From the NCBI RefSeq assembly GCF_000024545.1, contig NC_013947.1, positions 3,658,001 to 3,722,000 on the forward strand: a DNA stretch of 64,000 nucleotides. The letters run 5' to 3'. This document shows positions 30,950 to 42,746 of the stretch, one piece after another (positions within the stretch are counted from its first letter, which is position 1; each line of letters opens with the position of its first letter). The notes beneath the pieces are model-generated. The model did not search any database. It worked only from the letters and a program-made list of their open reading frames with translations, and was not told the DNA's origin. The position numbers and the translations under genes are program-made. This stretch comes from Stackebrandtia nassauensis DSM 44728 (GTDB lineage Bacteria; Actinomycetota; Actinomycetes; Mycobacteriales; Micromonosporaceae).

Positions 30950-33900
30950 GTGAACTTCGTCTCGGATCCCCGGACCGCGGCGCTTCACCTGGCCGAACCG
31001 CTCGCCGACCGGCTCGCCTCGACGCCGCTCACCGACGGGTCCGAGGCCACAGCGCGACTGGAACGCTGGCGCGACAGGGAACCCTTCGACAACGAACGGC
31101 ACTGGCGGGATCGGTTGGCCGCCGACGGTCTCGACGAGGATCTGCTGGCGCGGCTGCTCGGCGAGACGTCGGCCGACCTGGAGCGACGGCTGCCGAGGCC
31201 GTGGTGGACGGGCTGGCTTACTGAAGCCGCAACGGAACCGCAGGTCGCGCCCGAGGAGGCACCGTCCACGGAGGGCGAACCGTTCCTGGCCCCCGTCGCC
31301 GACGATCTCGTCGGGCCCGCCGTGCGGCGGTTGCGTGCTGACCTGGAGCGGTTGTGTGAGCGGGCAGCGCGGTTCGACCCGGCCGCGCTTGTCGAGCAGT
31401 TGCGGACCGGACTCGCGTGGCGGCTGCACGCCATGCTGGGGCGGACGATGACGCTGGAGCTGCACCTGGCCCGCAACCGGGGTGAGCTGACCGCCGCGGA
31501 ACCGGCCGAGCGCTTCGCCCAGTTCCTCACGCTGGCCCGGGATCCGGCGTGGCGGCGCGGCCTGTTCTTCAGGTATCCGGTGCTGGCCCGGCAGCTGACG
31601 ATCGGCGTCGAGCAGTGGTACGCCAACAATCTCCGGCTGGCCGAACGGATCGCGGCCGACACCGAGGTGCTGAGCCGCCGCTTCGCCGACGGGGCGGACC
31701 TGGGGAAGGTCACCTCGATCAGCGCCGACGCCGGTGACCAGCACCGGGGTGGGCAGACGGTCGCGATCGTGACCTGGGACAGCGGGCTGCGTCTGGTGTA
31801 CAAGCCGCGATCGATGCGGCTGGACCAGACTTTCAGCGCCCTTGTGGACTGGCTCAACGACGCCGGACTCACCCATCCGCTGCGCACCGTCGAGTGCCTG
31901 GATCGCGGCGACTACGGGTGGAGTGAGTTCCTCGTCGCCGAACCCTGCCGGGATGCGGCGGGGGTGCGCCGGTTCTACCACCGGCAGGGAGCGCTGCTGG
32001 CGCTGCTGGGTCTGTTGCGCACCAACGACATGCACGCCGAGAACCTGATGGCCCTCGACGAGCAGCCGGTGCTCGTCGACCTGGAGACGCTGTTCCAGCC
32101 GCGGCTGCCCGACACCAACGAGCAGCTCACCGGCGCCGAACAGCTCGCCCAGCAGGCCACCGCCGCGTCGGTGCTCCAGGTGGGGCTGCTGCCCGCGCCA
32201 GCCTGGGTGACCCGCGAGGGGCGCGCTGTCGACATCAGCGGGCTCGGGCACCTGCCCGGTCAGCAGACCTCGATGCCGGTTCCGACGCTCAGTGGCATCG
32301 GCACCGACGACATGCGGGTCAAACTCGAACGCGTCGCCATGGACCTGCCCGACCACCGGCCGGTCGCCGCCGACATCCCGCTCAACCTGCTCGACTACGC
32401 CGACGACCTGCTGGCCGGTTACACCGAGATGCACCGGCTGTGCCGCACCAGGCGCGCGGACCTGCTCGCCGAGGACGGGCCGCTGGCGGCGTTCGGCGGA
32501 ATGCGGGTACGCGTCCTGTTGCAGTCCACTGTGACCTATTCGACGCTGTTCCGCACCGGGTTCCACCCCGACGTGCTGCGCGACGCGCTGGATCGCGAGC
32601 GCCACTTCGACTTCCTGTGGCGACGGATCGAACGCACCCCCGCCCTGACCGCCGCCATCGCGGCCGAGCGCCGGGACCTGTGGCGCAACGACGTCCCGTA
32701 TTTCGAGGCCGACACCGACGGCCCGGTCGTGTATGACAGCGAGGGTGCCGCCGTCGAAGGCCTGACCGTCATCGGCGGTCTCGACCTGACCCGGGACGCG
32801 TTGCGCGACTGGGACGAGGAGCACCTGCGTGAGCAGCTGGCGCAGATCCGCGGTTCCCTGGCGGCGGCGGCCATCAACACCGTCGCCCGGTTCGAGTACC
32901 CGGTGTACTCCAGCCCCGAAGTCGCCGAACCGGCCGCACCCGAGGAGTTCGTCCGGGCCGCCGACCGGATCGGCGTCCACTTGCGATCGCGGGCCTTCGT
33001 CGCCGGGGACAGTGCCCAATGGCTCGGGCTGAGCTCCCACATGGGACGCAACTGGTCGCTGGGGCCGTTGACTCCCGACCTGTTCAACGGGGTCGCCGGG
33101 GTGGCGCTGTTCCTCGCCGAGCTGTCCCGCGCCACCGGCGACTCGTCCTATGCCGTCCTGGCCCGGCAGGCCACCGTGACCATCCGTCGGCAGGTGGAAC
33201 GGGATCCGCACATACTCCACGGCATGGCGGGGCTGCCGGGCATCGCCTACACGTTCTGCCGTCTCGCCGACCTGCTCGGCGACGAGTCGCTGCGCGACGA
33301 CGCGGTCGGCCTCGCCGAACGCACCCGCGCCCACGACTCTCCCGACGCCGAGTTCGACATCGTGGGCGGGGCCGCCGGAACCATCGCGGCGCTGCGCGTC
33401 CTGCACGACCAGCGGCCCGAGTCGCCGGCCGCCGAGGTCATCCGCGCCGCCGCCGACCGGCTGCTCGACGCCGCCGAGGCGCAGGACGCCGGAATCGCCT
33501 GGCTGCCGGCGATGATGCGCGAGAACAACCTCGCCTCCCGGCCGCCGTCGGGTTTCGGCCACGGCACCGGCGGCATCGCCTGGGCGCTGGCGCAGGCGGG
33601 AGGAGTCCTGGGCGAGGACCGTTACGCGCGCGCCGCCCAAGACGCGATCACCTACGAACGCAGCCTGTTCCGGCCCGGCGACGGGACCTGGCAGGACGTC
33701 CGCGACCCCGACGGCAAGGCGATGACCTGCGCGTGGTGCCACGGCGCCGTCGGCATCGGACTGTCGCGTGTGGGCATGCGCGACCTGGTCCCAGGCGACC
33801 GCGCCGCGATCGACGAGGAGATCACCGTGGCCCTGGACACCGCGCGACGCGACGGCTTCGGGATCTCGCATTCGCTGTGCCACGGCGACATGGGAGCCGT

Positions 33901-34159
33901 CGAACTGTTTCTGTCGGCCGCGAGTCTCCACGACGGACCCGAGCTCCGCGACGAGACGATACGGCGCGCGACCTCGGTACTGCGCACAGTGGAGACCGAG
34001 GGCTGGATCTGCGGGCTGCCGTTCGGCGAACCGACGCCGAGCCTGATGGTCGGCCTGGCCGGTATCGGCTACGGGCTGCTGCGACTCAACGATCCGACGC
34101 GGGTGCCGTCGGTGCTCACCATGGCGGTGCCGACACCGCCGCAACGAATCCAGCGATAG
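30950..34159 (+). CDS. lanM: Class II lanthipeptide synthetase LanM
   Basis: A 1069-residue bifunctional dehydratase/cyclase. GTG at 30950 is chosen: it has GGAAAGGA upstream, whereas the ATG at 30878 lies just before the hairpin. The N-terminal lipid-kinase-like dehydratase domain shows NDMHAENLMALDEQPVLVDL (Asp360, His362, Asn365 region) and the substrate region LVYKPRSMRLDQTF. The C-terminal LanC-like cyclase begins near residue 700, with zinc ligands Cys930 in CAWCHGAVGIG and Cys977/His978 in LCHGDMGAVELF. All catalytic elements are intact. The precursor just upstream is the obvious substrate. Confidence 0.95.
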   Translation: MNFVSDPRTAALHLAEPLADRLASTPLTDGSEATARLERWRDREPFDNERHWRDRLAADGLDEDLLARLLGETSADLERRLPRPWWTGWLTEAATEPQVAPEEAPSTEGEPFLAPVADDLVGPAVRRLRADLERLCERAARFDPAALVEQLRTGLAWRLHAMLGRTMTLELHLARNRGELTAAEPAERFAQFLTLARDPAWRRGLFFRYPVLARQLTIGVEQWYANNLRLAERIAADTEVLSRRFADGADLGKVTSISADAGDQHRGGQTVAIVTWDSGLRLVYKPRSMRLDQTFSALVDWLNDAGLTHPLRTVECLDRGDYGWSEFLVAEPCRDAAGVRRFYHRQGALLALLGLLRTNDMHAENLMALDEQPVLVDLETLFQPRLPDTNEQLTGAEQLAQQATAASVLQVGLLPAPAWVTREGRAVDISGLGHLPGQQTSMPVPTLSGIGTDDMRVKLERVAMDLPDHRPVAADIPLNLLDYADDLLAGYTEMHRLCRTRRADLLAEDGPLAAFGGMRVRVLLQSTVTYSTLFRTGFHPDVLRDALDRERHFDFLWRRIERTPALTAAIAAERRDLWRNDVPYFEADTDGPVVYDSEGAAVEGLTVIGGLDLTRDALRDWDEEHLREQLAQIRGSLAAAAINTVARFEYPVYSSPEVAEPAAPEEFVRAADRIGVHLRSRAFVAGDSAQWLGLSSHMGRNWSLGPLTPDLFNGVAGVALFLAELSRATGDSSYAVLARQATVTIRRQVERDPHILHGMAGLPGIAYTFCRLADLLGDESLRDDAVGLAERTRAHDSPDAEFDIVGGAAGTIAALRVLHDQRPESPAAEVIRAAADRLLDAAEAQDAGIAWLPAMMRENNLASRPPSGFGHGTGGIAWALAQAGGVLGEDRYARAAQDAITYERSLFRPGDGTWQDVRDPDGKAMTCAWCHGAVGIGLSRVGMRDLVPGDRAAIDEEITVALDTARRDGFGISHSLCHGDMGAVELFLSAASLHDGPELRDETIRRATSVLRTVETEGWICGLPFGEPTPSLMVGLAGIGYGLLRLNDPTRVPSVLTMAVPTPPQRIQR

Positions 34160-34167
34160 GGGCGGAC

Positions 34168-36014
<1,847 letters not shown>

Positions 36015-36018
<4 letters not shown>

Positions 36019-37439
36019 AGACAGTCAGCTTCGGACAGCTCGGCGACCGGCTGCACGGCCGACTCATCCTGCCCGGCGAACCGGACTTCGACTCGGTGCG
36101 CAAATGGTTCATCGGCCGGTTCACCGAGACCGTCCCGCAGGCGGTCGCCCGGTGCGCCGACACCCGCGACGTCGCCGAGGCGGTCGCGTTCGCGCGCGCC
36201 AAGGACATACCGTTCGCGCTGCGCAGCGGAGCCCACAGTTTCGCCGAGTACAGCATGTCGGAGGGTCTGGTGATCGACCTGGACGGCATGGACGAGGTCC
36301 GGGTCTCCCCCGACGGCGCCACCGTGACCGCCGGGCCCGGGACCCGGATCGGTCCGCTGGCCGAGGTTCTGGCGCGGCACGGCCGGGTCGTGCCGGTCGG
36401 CTGGTGCCCCATGGTCGCGGTCGCCGGAGCCTCGATGGGCGGCGGTTTCGGTCCGCTGGGCCGGTACTACGGCCTGGGCTGCGACCACCTGGTCGGCGCC
36501 GAGGTCGTCCTGGCCGACGGCAGGATCGTGCGCACCTCCGAGACGACCGAACCGGATCTACTGTGGGCGTTGCGTGGCGCGGGTGCCGGGAACTTCGGTG
36601 CGGTGACCTCACTGACGTTTCGCACCCGTCCCGCCGTACCGGCCGTCCACTTCGCCGCGTGGTGGAAACCCGAGGACGGCGCCGCGGTGATCGACGCCTG
36701 GCAGCGCTGGGCGCCCACCGCGCCGTCGAGGGTCAACGCCGAGCTGATCCTGCGCTGCTGGCCCGATCCCGACGAGCCCGCCACCCTGTCGGTGTTCGGG
36801 CTGATCGTCGGGGCGTCGCCGCGCGCCGCCGCCGAACGGGTCGCGGAGCTGGCCGACCTGGTGGGCATCTCCCCCGAACGCGTCACCTACACCGAGCTGA
36901 CCGCCGAGGAACTGCCCAACCACCACACCTTCGCCGGGGAACCCACCTCGCACAACAAACTCGGCGGACGCCCCGGCGACGCCGAACCCGGCGTACGGTT
37001 CGTGAAGTCCGAGTTCTTCGACGCGGCCGTGCCGCTCGACGCGATCGCCGACCTGGTGGACGGACTGCTGCGCGACCGCGTCGCCAGTCAACAGCGGGAG
37101 TTCGAGTTCATACCGTGGGGCGGCGCGATCGGCGAACCGGCTCCCGGTGACACCGCCTTCGTGCACCGCTCGCCGCGCTTCCTGGTGGAGCACAGCGTTC
37201 AGGCCTACGGTTCGGCCGAACTCAAGCGGGCCTCGCACGAGTGGGTCACCGCGTCCAAGGCGACCCTGCACCGCTGGGGAAACGGCCACGTCTACCAGAA
37301 CTATCCCGAACCCGACCTCCCCGACTGGGACATCGCCTACTACGGCGACAACCTTCACCGACTGCACGCGGTGAAGGCTGCCTACGATCCTGACGGGGTG
37401 TTCCGGTACGAGCAATCGCTACGCGCGGACGGGTTCTAG
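36015..37439 (+). CDS. BBE-type FAD-dependent oxidoreductase, predicted bicovalent flavin
   Basis: A 474-residue flavoenzyme of the berberine-bridge/glucooligosaccharide-oxidase family, translationally coupled to the exporter (ATGA). The FAD domain shows FALRSGAHSFAEYS with His74, and GWCPMVAVAGASMGGG with Cys131. These two positions carry the 8-alpha-histidyl and 6-S-cysteinyl flavin links in the family, so a bicovalent FAD is predicted. The C-terminus VKAAYDPDGVFRYEQSL is the family end motif. Location as last gene of the lanthipeptide operon suggests oxidative tailoring of the peptide; substrate is unproven. Confidence 0.9.
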
Positions 37440-39437
37440 CCCGGGTTCGGGCTCGGTCCGCGACGCGACCGGCACGGTCCTGCGCGCCACCAGCAGCGCG
37501 CCGACCGCCGCCAGCGGAAGGATTCCCACCAGCACGACCGGGGAGGCGACGATCAGCTCCGCACCGTAGGGGTCACGCAGCACCAGCAGCAGCCCGCCGA
37601 TGATCGCGCTGAGGAACAGCCCGACGTACGTCACGCCCAGTGCCACCGGAAAGCTCACGACGCCCACGGCCGTCCACAGCAGAACCCGACCGGCGGAGGG
37701 TCTCGTGTCCCAGGTGATCACCGCCAGTGTGTACACGCACAGCGGCAGGCCCAGCAGCGCACCGGTTCCGTCGGGTACCACGGGAAGCCCGTTCCAGGTG
37801 AGGAATCCCGTTCCGATCATCAGCGCCACCGGGAGAACCGACACGGCCGCGAACCCGCTTGGCGACAGTGGACGGTTGCGGGCGGCGTCGGCCGCCGACA
37901 TGGCGACGACGGCGAGCGCGACCATCAGCACCGTGGTGGTGATCGACAGCCCGACGGGGGAATCGACGCCCTCGGATTCGTACCCGCCGTTGAGGGACTC
38001 GGCCTGCCACTGCACCGCCGGGGCACAGTAGGCGGTCAGGATCGCCAGAGCCACCAAGCCTCGGCGCCGCGCCGACGCGTCCGGCACCCGCTTGTCCAGG
38101 TTCGTCGCCAGCCACCAGCTGCCGACGAGCAGGGCGCCGCCTACTCCCGCCATCAGCAGGAAGCCACCGGTTCCGGTCAGCCGCAGACGTTCGGCGGCGA
38201 TATCGACGGCCAGCAGGCTCACTCCCAGACCGACGGCGGGCAGCAGCGCCCCGGCCCGGCCCAGCAGCGTCCACGCCAACGCGATGGCGGCCAACAGGAT
38301 CGCGGCCTGCCGCAGCTCGATCGCCCAGGCCATCGGAGCATCGTGCCCCACCCGGTCGGCGATCGGGGCCAGGAACGCGGAGATGGCGGCCCAACCGATG
38401 ACGGCCAGCGCGCAGGCGGTCAGACCGACGAGTTGACGAACCGCCGGGTTGCCGGGGGTGGGTTTTGCCTCGGCGGTCGCAAGGCCGGGCACGATGAGCA
38501 GGGTAGCCCGGGCCGAGCCTGCCAGGTAGGTCAGCAGGAACGCGGTGGCCGGAAGCAGTGCGGGCAGGACGGTGGCCAGCCCGTTCTCCGTCAGGAACCG
38601 GGCGTCGGCGATACCGCCCCCGTAGCTTTGGGCGAACCAGGAACCCTTGTCGCTGACCAGGCCCTGCGCGAACCACAGTGGTGCGTCGGTGAGGTCGACC
38701 TGCGACAGTGGCTGTCCTTCCTGGGTGGCGTAGCCGATTCCCAGCGGGATGGCCAACAGTTCCCACAGCAGCAGACCGCCGCCGAGGCCCCAGCCCCATG
38801 CCGCGAGGGTGCGGCCCTTGCTGACCTGACGCATGATGTGGGTGAGCAGCGGTATGAACGCGACCATCCACACCGGAAACATCAGCCAGCCGACCACGGC
38901 GCCGTAGCCGTGCTGGCCGACCAGCAACGCCACCGTGCCGCCGACGCCCGCCATCGCGATCGCCGCCCCTTTGAGGCGGTCGCCCCCACTGGATGACTCG
39001 CCGACGATGGGTTGCCGGGCGCCGAGCCAGTAGCCGAGCGCCGCCAGCAGGGCGACGGACAGCAGGATGACGGTGACCGACAGGACGTCGATGACGATGG
39101 GTTTGAGCAGTGCTCGGTTCACCATTCCGGGAACCGCTTGGACCACGGCACACAGGGCGCCGACGGCGATGAACATGGCGATTCGGCGGCCCATGACGTT
39201 GAGTCGCGGCATGAGGAATCCCTTTCCTTGTCGGTCTCGGTACGCGGGCATCGTGAGCAGGCTGACGACGAAGGACAGCCGCTGCCAATGCCGTCGCCAC
39301 GCCGACACCGAGGTGTCGTGGCGCAGCTCGTGCAGTTCGGCGCTCCATTCGGCGGCGTGTTCGTCGCGTACGTCGCGCGGCCAGCGCGCCGCCGCGAGCC
39401 GCACGCATCGCGCCTCGAGGGTGTCCACAGTTCTCAT
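37419..39437 (-). CDS. Multispan membrane protein paired with PadR (2)
   Basis: A 672-residue integral membrane protein. ATG 39437 overlaps the stop of the upstream PadR gene. The N-terminal 60 residues (RCVRLAAARWPRDVRDEHAAEWSAELHEL) are the cytosolic helical segment seen in PadR-linked membrane proteins, then about 16 hydrophobic segments follow. No transporter signature is recognised. Its 3' end overlaps the convergent flavoenzyme gene by 21 nt. Likely regulated by the adjacent PadR; a link to the lanthipeptide cluster (for example immunity) is possible but unsupported. Confidence 0.78.
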   Translation of the reverse strand: MRTVDTLEARCVRLAAARWPRDVRDEHAAEWSAELHELRHDTSVSAWRRHWQRLSFVVSLLTMPAYRDRQGKGFLMPRLNVMGRRIAMFIAVGALCAVVQAVPGMVNRALLKPIVIDVLSVTVILLSVALLAALGYWLGARQPIVGESSSGGDRLKGAAIAMAGVGGTVALLVGQHGYGAVVGWLMFPVWMVAFIPLLTHIMRQVSKGRTLAAWGWGLGGGLLLWELLAIPLGIGYATQEGQPLSQVDLTDAPLWFAQGLVSDKGSWFAQSYGGGIADARFLTENGLATVLPALLPATAFLLTYLAGSARATLLIVPGLATAEAKPTPGNPAVRQLVGLTACALAVIGWAAISAFLAPIADRVGHDAPMAWAIELRQAAILLAAIALAWTLLGRAGALLPAVGLGVSLLAVDIAAERLRLTGTGGFLLMAGVGGALLVGSWWLATNLDKRVPDASARRRGLVALAILTAYCAPAVQWQAESLNGGYESEGVDSPVGLSITTTVLMVALAVVAMSAADAARNRPLSPSGFAAVSVLPVALMIGTGFLTWNGLPVVPDGTGALLGLPLCVYTLAVITWDTRPSAGRVLLWTAVGVVSFPVALGVTYVGLFLSAIIGGLLLVLRDPYGAELIVASPVVLVGILPLAAVGALLVARRTVPVASRTEPEPGLEPVRA

Positions 39438-39760
39438 GCGGTGGCCTCCCCGGTGATGCCCGGCACAATGGACAGTTTTCGGAACATGGCCTCCAGTTCG
39501 GTGCGCGCCGCGGTGGCGCCGTGCGCGGTGAGGCGGTAGTAGCGCCGCGCGGGCCGTCCGGCTTCGTGGGGGTCGATCTGTTCCCACGTGGCCTCCACCC
39601 ATTCGGCCTTGCGGAGTCGCATCAGGACCGGGTAGATGGTTCCGGCCGACAAGCCGGTGCGGCGCACGAGATCCAGGCCGTAGTGCTCCGCGCTTGGTTC
39701 GGTCAGCATCACCGCCAGCAACGAGGCGACGATCGGGGTGATGCGCACTTTCTCTGGCAT
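39434..39760 (-). CDS. PadR-family transcriptional regulator (2)
   Basis: A 108-residue winged-helix regulator. ATG at 39760 gives EKVRITPIVASLLAVMLTEPS, the expected family start; a frame from 39808 adds unrelated residues. The recognition region is AEHYGLDLVRRTGLSAGTIYPVLMRLRKAEWVE and the wing GRPARRYYRLTAHGATAARTELEAMF. No good ribosome site, perhaps leaderless. It overlaps the membrane protein gene downstream by 4 nt. Confidence 0.9.
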   Translation of the reverse strand: MPEKVRITPIVASLLAVMLTEPSAEHYGLDLVRRTGLSAGTIYPVLMRLRKAEWVEATWEQIDPHEAGRPARRYYRLTAHGATAARTELEAMFRKLSIVPGITGEATA

Positions 39761-39836
39761 GATCGAGATACTACATAGCCCTAGGAGAGTTTTCGATATA
39801 GGGTCCACCAGCGGATATGGATCGGCAGCGCACGAC

Positions 39837-40709
39837 CTACGTCGACGCTGATCGATACGTGTTGACGGCGACGTCGACGAGGGACGCGATCAGGGGGTTG
39901 TGGCTCGCGCTCGCCCAGGCGACGACGAGCGGGCTGGGCGGCATGTCGGCCAACGGCACCAGACGCAGGCCCTCGGGCAGGTCGTGGCCGAGCGGCGCGA
40001 TGCCGACGGTCCCGTTCCACAGCACCGCCTGGACGCATTCGCTGACGGTGCGCACCACCGGGCCCGCCGGTCGGTCGCCGACGGGGGTCGCCCCGTTCCA
40101 GTACTCCCGCCACATCGTGTCGGTGCCCTCGGGCAGCTGGAACCAGGGCCGATCGGCGAGGTCGGCAAGGTGGAGCGAGTCACGGGCGGCCAGCGGATCG
40201 TCGGCGCGCAGCACGGCCCCGACCCGGTCCTCGCGCAGCACGCGGACGCTGATGCCGGTCTCGTCGAAGGGCGACCGGGTCAGCGCCACGTCGACCAGGC
40301 CGGTGCGCAGTCCGGTGGTCGGGTCGGCGAAATCGGCTTCCCGGAACCGGATCGACACCTCGGGGTGGCGGCGGCGAAACGTCGTGGCCAACCGGGTTCC
40401 CGCCTCGTCGGCGCTGTCGGCGAGCGTTCCGATGGTGAGCGTTGTGGAGCCCGTGGCCGCGCGCACCCGGGTGCGGATCAGCTCGACCTGTTCCAGCAGG
40501 GCGCGGGCGTCGTCGTACAGCGTGGCTCCGGCGGCGGTGAGTGCGACGCCGGTTGCCGAGCGACGCAGCAGCACCGCGTCCAGGTCGGCCTCCAGCTGTT
40601 TGATGGCCCGGCTCAGCGGCGGTTGCGTCATGTGCAGCCGGGCCGCGGCCCGTCCGAAGTGACGTTCCTCGGCGACGGCGACGAAGTATTGCAGCAACCG
40701 GAACTCCAC
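39837..40709 (-). CDS. LysR-family regulator (1)
   Basis: A 290-residue LysR regulator. GTG at 40709 begins MEFRLLQYFVAVAEERHFGRAAARLHMTQPPLSRAIKQLEADL, the classic helix-turn-helix. The ligand-binding domain follows from residue 90. A longer frame to 41027 runs antisense into the divergent gene and is rejected. It is divergent from a metallo-beta-lactamase-fold gene with an 82-nt spacer, the usual position for a LysR target. Confidence 0.93.
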   Translation of the reverse strand: MEFRLLQYFVAVAEERHFGRAAARLHMTQPPLSRAIKQLEADLDAVLLRRSATGVALTAAGATLYDDARALLEQVELIRTRVRAATGSTTLTIGTLADSADEAGTRLATTFRRRHPEVSIRFREADFADPTTGLRTGLVDVALTRSPFDETGISVRVLREDRVGAVLRADDPLAARDSLHLADLADRPWFQLPEGTDTMWREYWNGATPVGDRPAGPVVRTVSECVQAVLWNGTVGIAPLGHDLPEGLRLVPLADMPPSPLVVAWASASHNPLIASLVDVAVNTYRSAST

Positions 40710-40791
40710 GATCAGCGACGATACCCGCGCGGTATCGGGCTTGCGGAATCGGTGTTGGACGGACGGGTCATCGCGGCGAAGCATTGCCGCC

Positions 40792-41739
40792 ATGACCATC
40801 GAACCCCTCAGCCACGACCCGGTCGTCGACACCGGCCACGCCCAGGAGCTCGCCCGCGACCTGGTGGTGATCCCCAACGGCGGCGTCGGCCTGGTGCCCA
40901 ACATCGGCGTCATCGGCGGTACTCGTGCCGTTCTGGTCGTGGAGACCGGCCTGGGCCCGCGAAACGCCGAGAAGGTGCTCGGCTTCGCGGCCGAGTACGC
41001 CAAGGGCCGCGAGCTGTTCCTGACCACGACGCATTTCCACCCCGAGCACGCCTTCGGCGCGCGGACCTTCGCGGACGAGGCGACCTACCTCGTCAACAGC
41101 GCGCAGGCGAAGAACCTCACCGACAAGGGACAGTCCTATCTGGAGATGTTTCGTGGCCTCGGCGCACCGATAGCGCGGCAGCTGGAGGGCGTGGAGCTGG
41201 CGTCGCCGGACGTGGTCTACGACGAGGAGTACGAGCTGGACCTCGGCGGTCGGGTGGTGCGGATGCGCGCCACCGGGCGTGGGCACAGCCTCGGCGACCA
41301 GGTGGTGACCGTCCCCGACGCGGACGTCCTGTTCACCGGCGACCTGGCCGAGGCCGGTCAGTTCGCGATCTTCCCGTGGTTCCCGCCCTATGACGTCGAC
41401 GTGTCGGGGCTGCGGTGGATCGCGGTGATGCGCCGTCTGATCGCCACCGGTCCCAAGGTCGTGGTGCCTGGCCACGGCGAGGTCTCCGGTCCCCGGCTGC
41501 TGGCCGATGTCCGCGACTATCTGGAACTGTTGCGCGACGAGACCTGGATCCGCCGCGACTCGGCGATGCCGCCGGACACGATCGTCGCCGAGGTCGAGGC
41601 TCTGATGATCGAGCGGTATCCACAGTGGGCCGGGCAGGACTGGATCGCCAAGGGCGTCGGCTGTCTGTGCGCGGAGCACGCTGAGGACGACTCACCGGCG
41701 ACGAGCGGCGTCGGGCGGGGCGGTAGCGTTTCGGGATGA
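40792..41739 (+). CDS. Metallo-beta-lactamase-fold hydrolase
   Basis: A 315-residue MBL-fold protein. ATG at 40792. The metal-binding signature is HFHPEHAFG (His81, His83, Glu85, His86), in which glutamate replaces the usual aspartate. GHSLGDQVV, FTGDLAEAG and VPGHGEVSG supply the remaining ligands. Likely a zinc or iron hydrolase; substrate unknown. Divergent LysR control is likely, and its stop overlaps the ketopantoate-reductase-like gene, so the two are co-transcribed. Confidence 0.85.
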   Translation: MTIEPLSHDPVVDTGHAQELARDLVVIPNGGVGLVPNIGVIGGTRAVLVVETGLGPRNAEKVLGFAAEYAKGRELFLTTTHFHPEHAFGARTFADEATYLVNSAQAKNLTDKGQSYLEMFRGLGAPIARQLEGVELASPDVVYDEEYELDLGGRVVRMRATGRGHSLGDQVVTVPDADVLFTGDLAEAGQFAIFPWFPPYDVDVSGLRWIAVMRRLIATGPKVVVPGHGEVSGPRLLADVRDYLELLRDETWIRRDSAMPPDTIVAEVEALMIERYPQWAGQDWIAKGVGCLCAEHAEDDSPATSGVGRGGSVSG

Positions 41740-42746
41740 AGATCTGTGTCTATGGGGCCGGCAGTATCGGCTGTTACGTCGGTGGCCGCCTCGCCGCCAC
41801 CGGCGCCGACGTCGTCCTCATCGGCCGGGAACGGCTGGGCGCGCAGCTGGCGGACAACGGTTTGACCGTCACCGACTGGCAGGGCGCGAAGTTCCACGTC
41901 GAGGCCCCTCGATTCGACACCACGCCCGACGCGGCGTCCGATGCGGACCTGGTACTGGTGACGGTGAAGTCGGCCGCGACCGCCGAGACGGCGTCCACGT
42001 TGGCCGGATTGCTCAAGCCGGGCGCCGTCGTGATCAGTTTCCAGAATGGACTGCGCAACGCGCAGGTGCTGCGGGACGGGTTGCCCTCGGCGACGGTGCT
42101 GGCCGGGATGGTCGCGTTCAATGTGGTGAACCAGGGCGGCGGCGCGTTCCACGGCGCCACCGAGGGCGGCCTGGAGGTGCAGCAGGATCCGTCGGTGTCG
42201 GCCTTCGCCGAGGCCTTCGCACGGGCCGGGATACCGCTGGCGCGACACGAGGACATGGCGGGAGTGCAGGCGGCGAAACTGCTGCTGAATCTGAACAACG
42301 CGGTCAACGCGTTGTGCGGGTTGCCGTTGCGCGAACAACTGTCGCGAAAGGCCTATCGGCAGTGCCTGGCCTCGGCGCAACGTGAGGCGCTGGCGGTGTT
42401 CGCCGCGTCCGGCATCAAGCCCGCCAAGATCACGCCGCTGCCGCCGCACTGGATTCCCCGGCTGCTGGGTACCCCTGACGCCGTGTTCGCCCGCGCCGCG
42501 AAACGGATGCTGGCCATCGATCCGCACGCGCGATCGTCCATGTGGGAGGACCTGGAGGCCGGACGCGTCACCGAGGTCGACTACATCAACGGCGAGATCG
42601 TGTCGCTGGCCGCCGCGCACGACCGCAGCGCACCGGTCAACCAGAAACTCGTGGAACTGGTGCACGACGCCGAAACCGGCGGCCGACGGGACTGGCCCGG
42701 CGAACACCTCCTCGCCGCACTGCGCTCCGCCACGACGCGCGGCTAA
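41736..42746 (+). CDS. 2-dehydropantoate 2-reductase family protein
   Basis: A 336-residue NADPH-dependent reductase of the PanE/ApbA family. The N-terminal nucleotide loop is KICVYGAGSIGCYVGGRLAATGADV, and DLVLVTVKSAATAET plus ISFQNGLRNAQVL are family features. The catalytic-lysine region is QAAKLLLNLNNAVNALCG. A real pantothenate role is not certain, as many paralogues exist; the pairing with an MBL hydrolase suggests a catabolic role. It ends 4 nt into the convergent GGDEF gene. Confidence 0.85.
   Translation: MKICVYGAGSIGCYVGGRLAATGADVVLIGRERLGAQLADNGLTVTDWQGAKFHVEAPRFDTTPDAASDADLVLVTVKSAATAETASTLAGLLKPGAVVISFQNGLRNAQVLRDGLPSATVLAGMVAFNVVNQGGGAFHGATEGGLEVQQDPSVSAFAEAFARAGIPLARHEDMAGVQAAKLLLNLNNAVNALCGLPLREQLSRKAYRQCLASAQREALAVFAASGIKPAKITPLPPHWIPRLLGTPDAVFARAAKRMLAIDPHARSSMWEDLEAGRVTEVDYINGEIVSLAAAHDRSAPVNQKLVELVHDAETGGRRDWPGEHLLAALRSATTRG

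Noticed and set aside
30857-34144. Minus-strand frame of 1095 codons opposite lanM
   Set aside because: Antisense shadow of LanM; Gly/Arg/Gln-rich with no domains.
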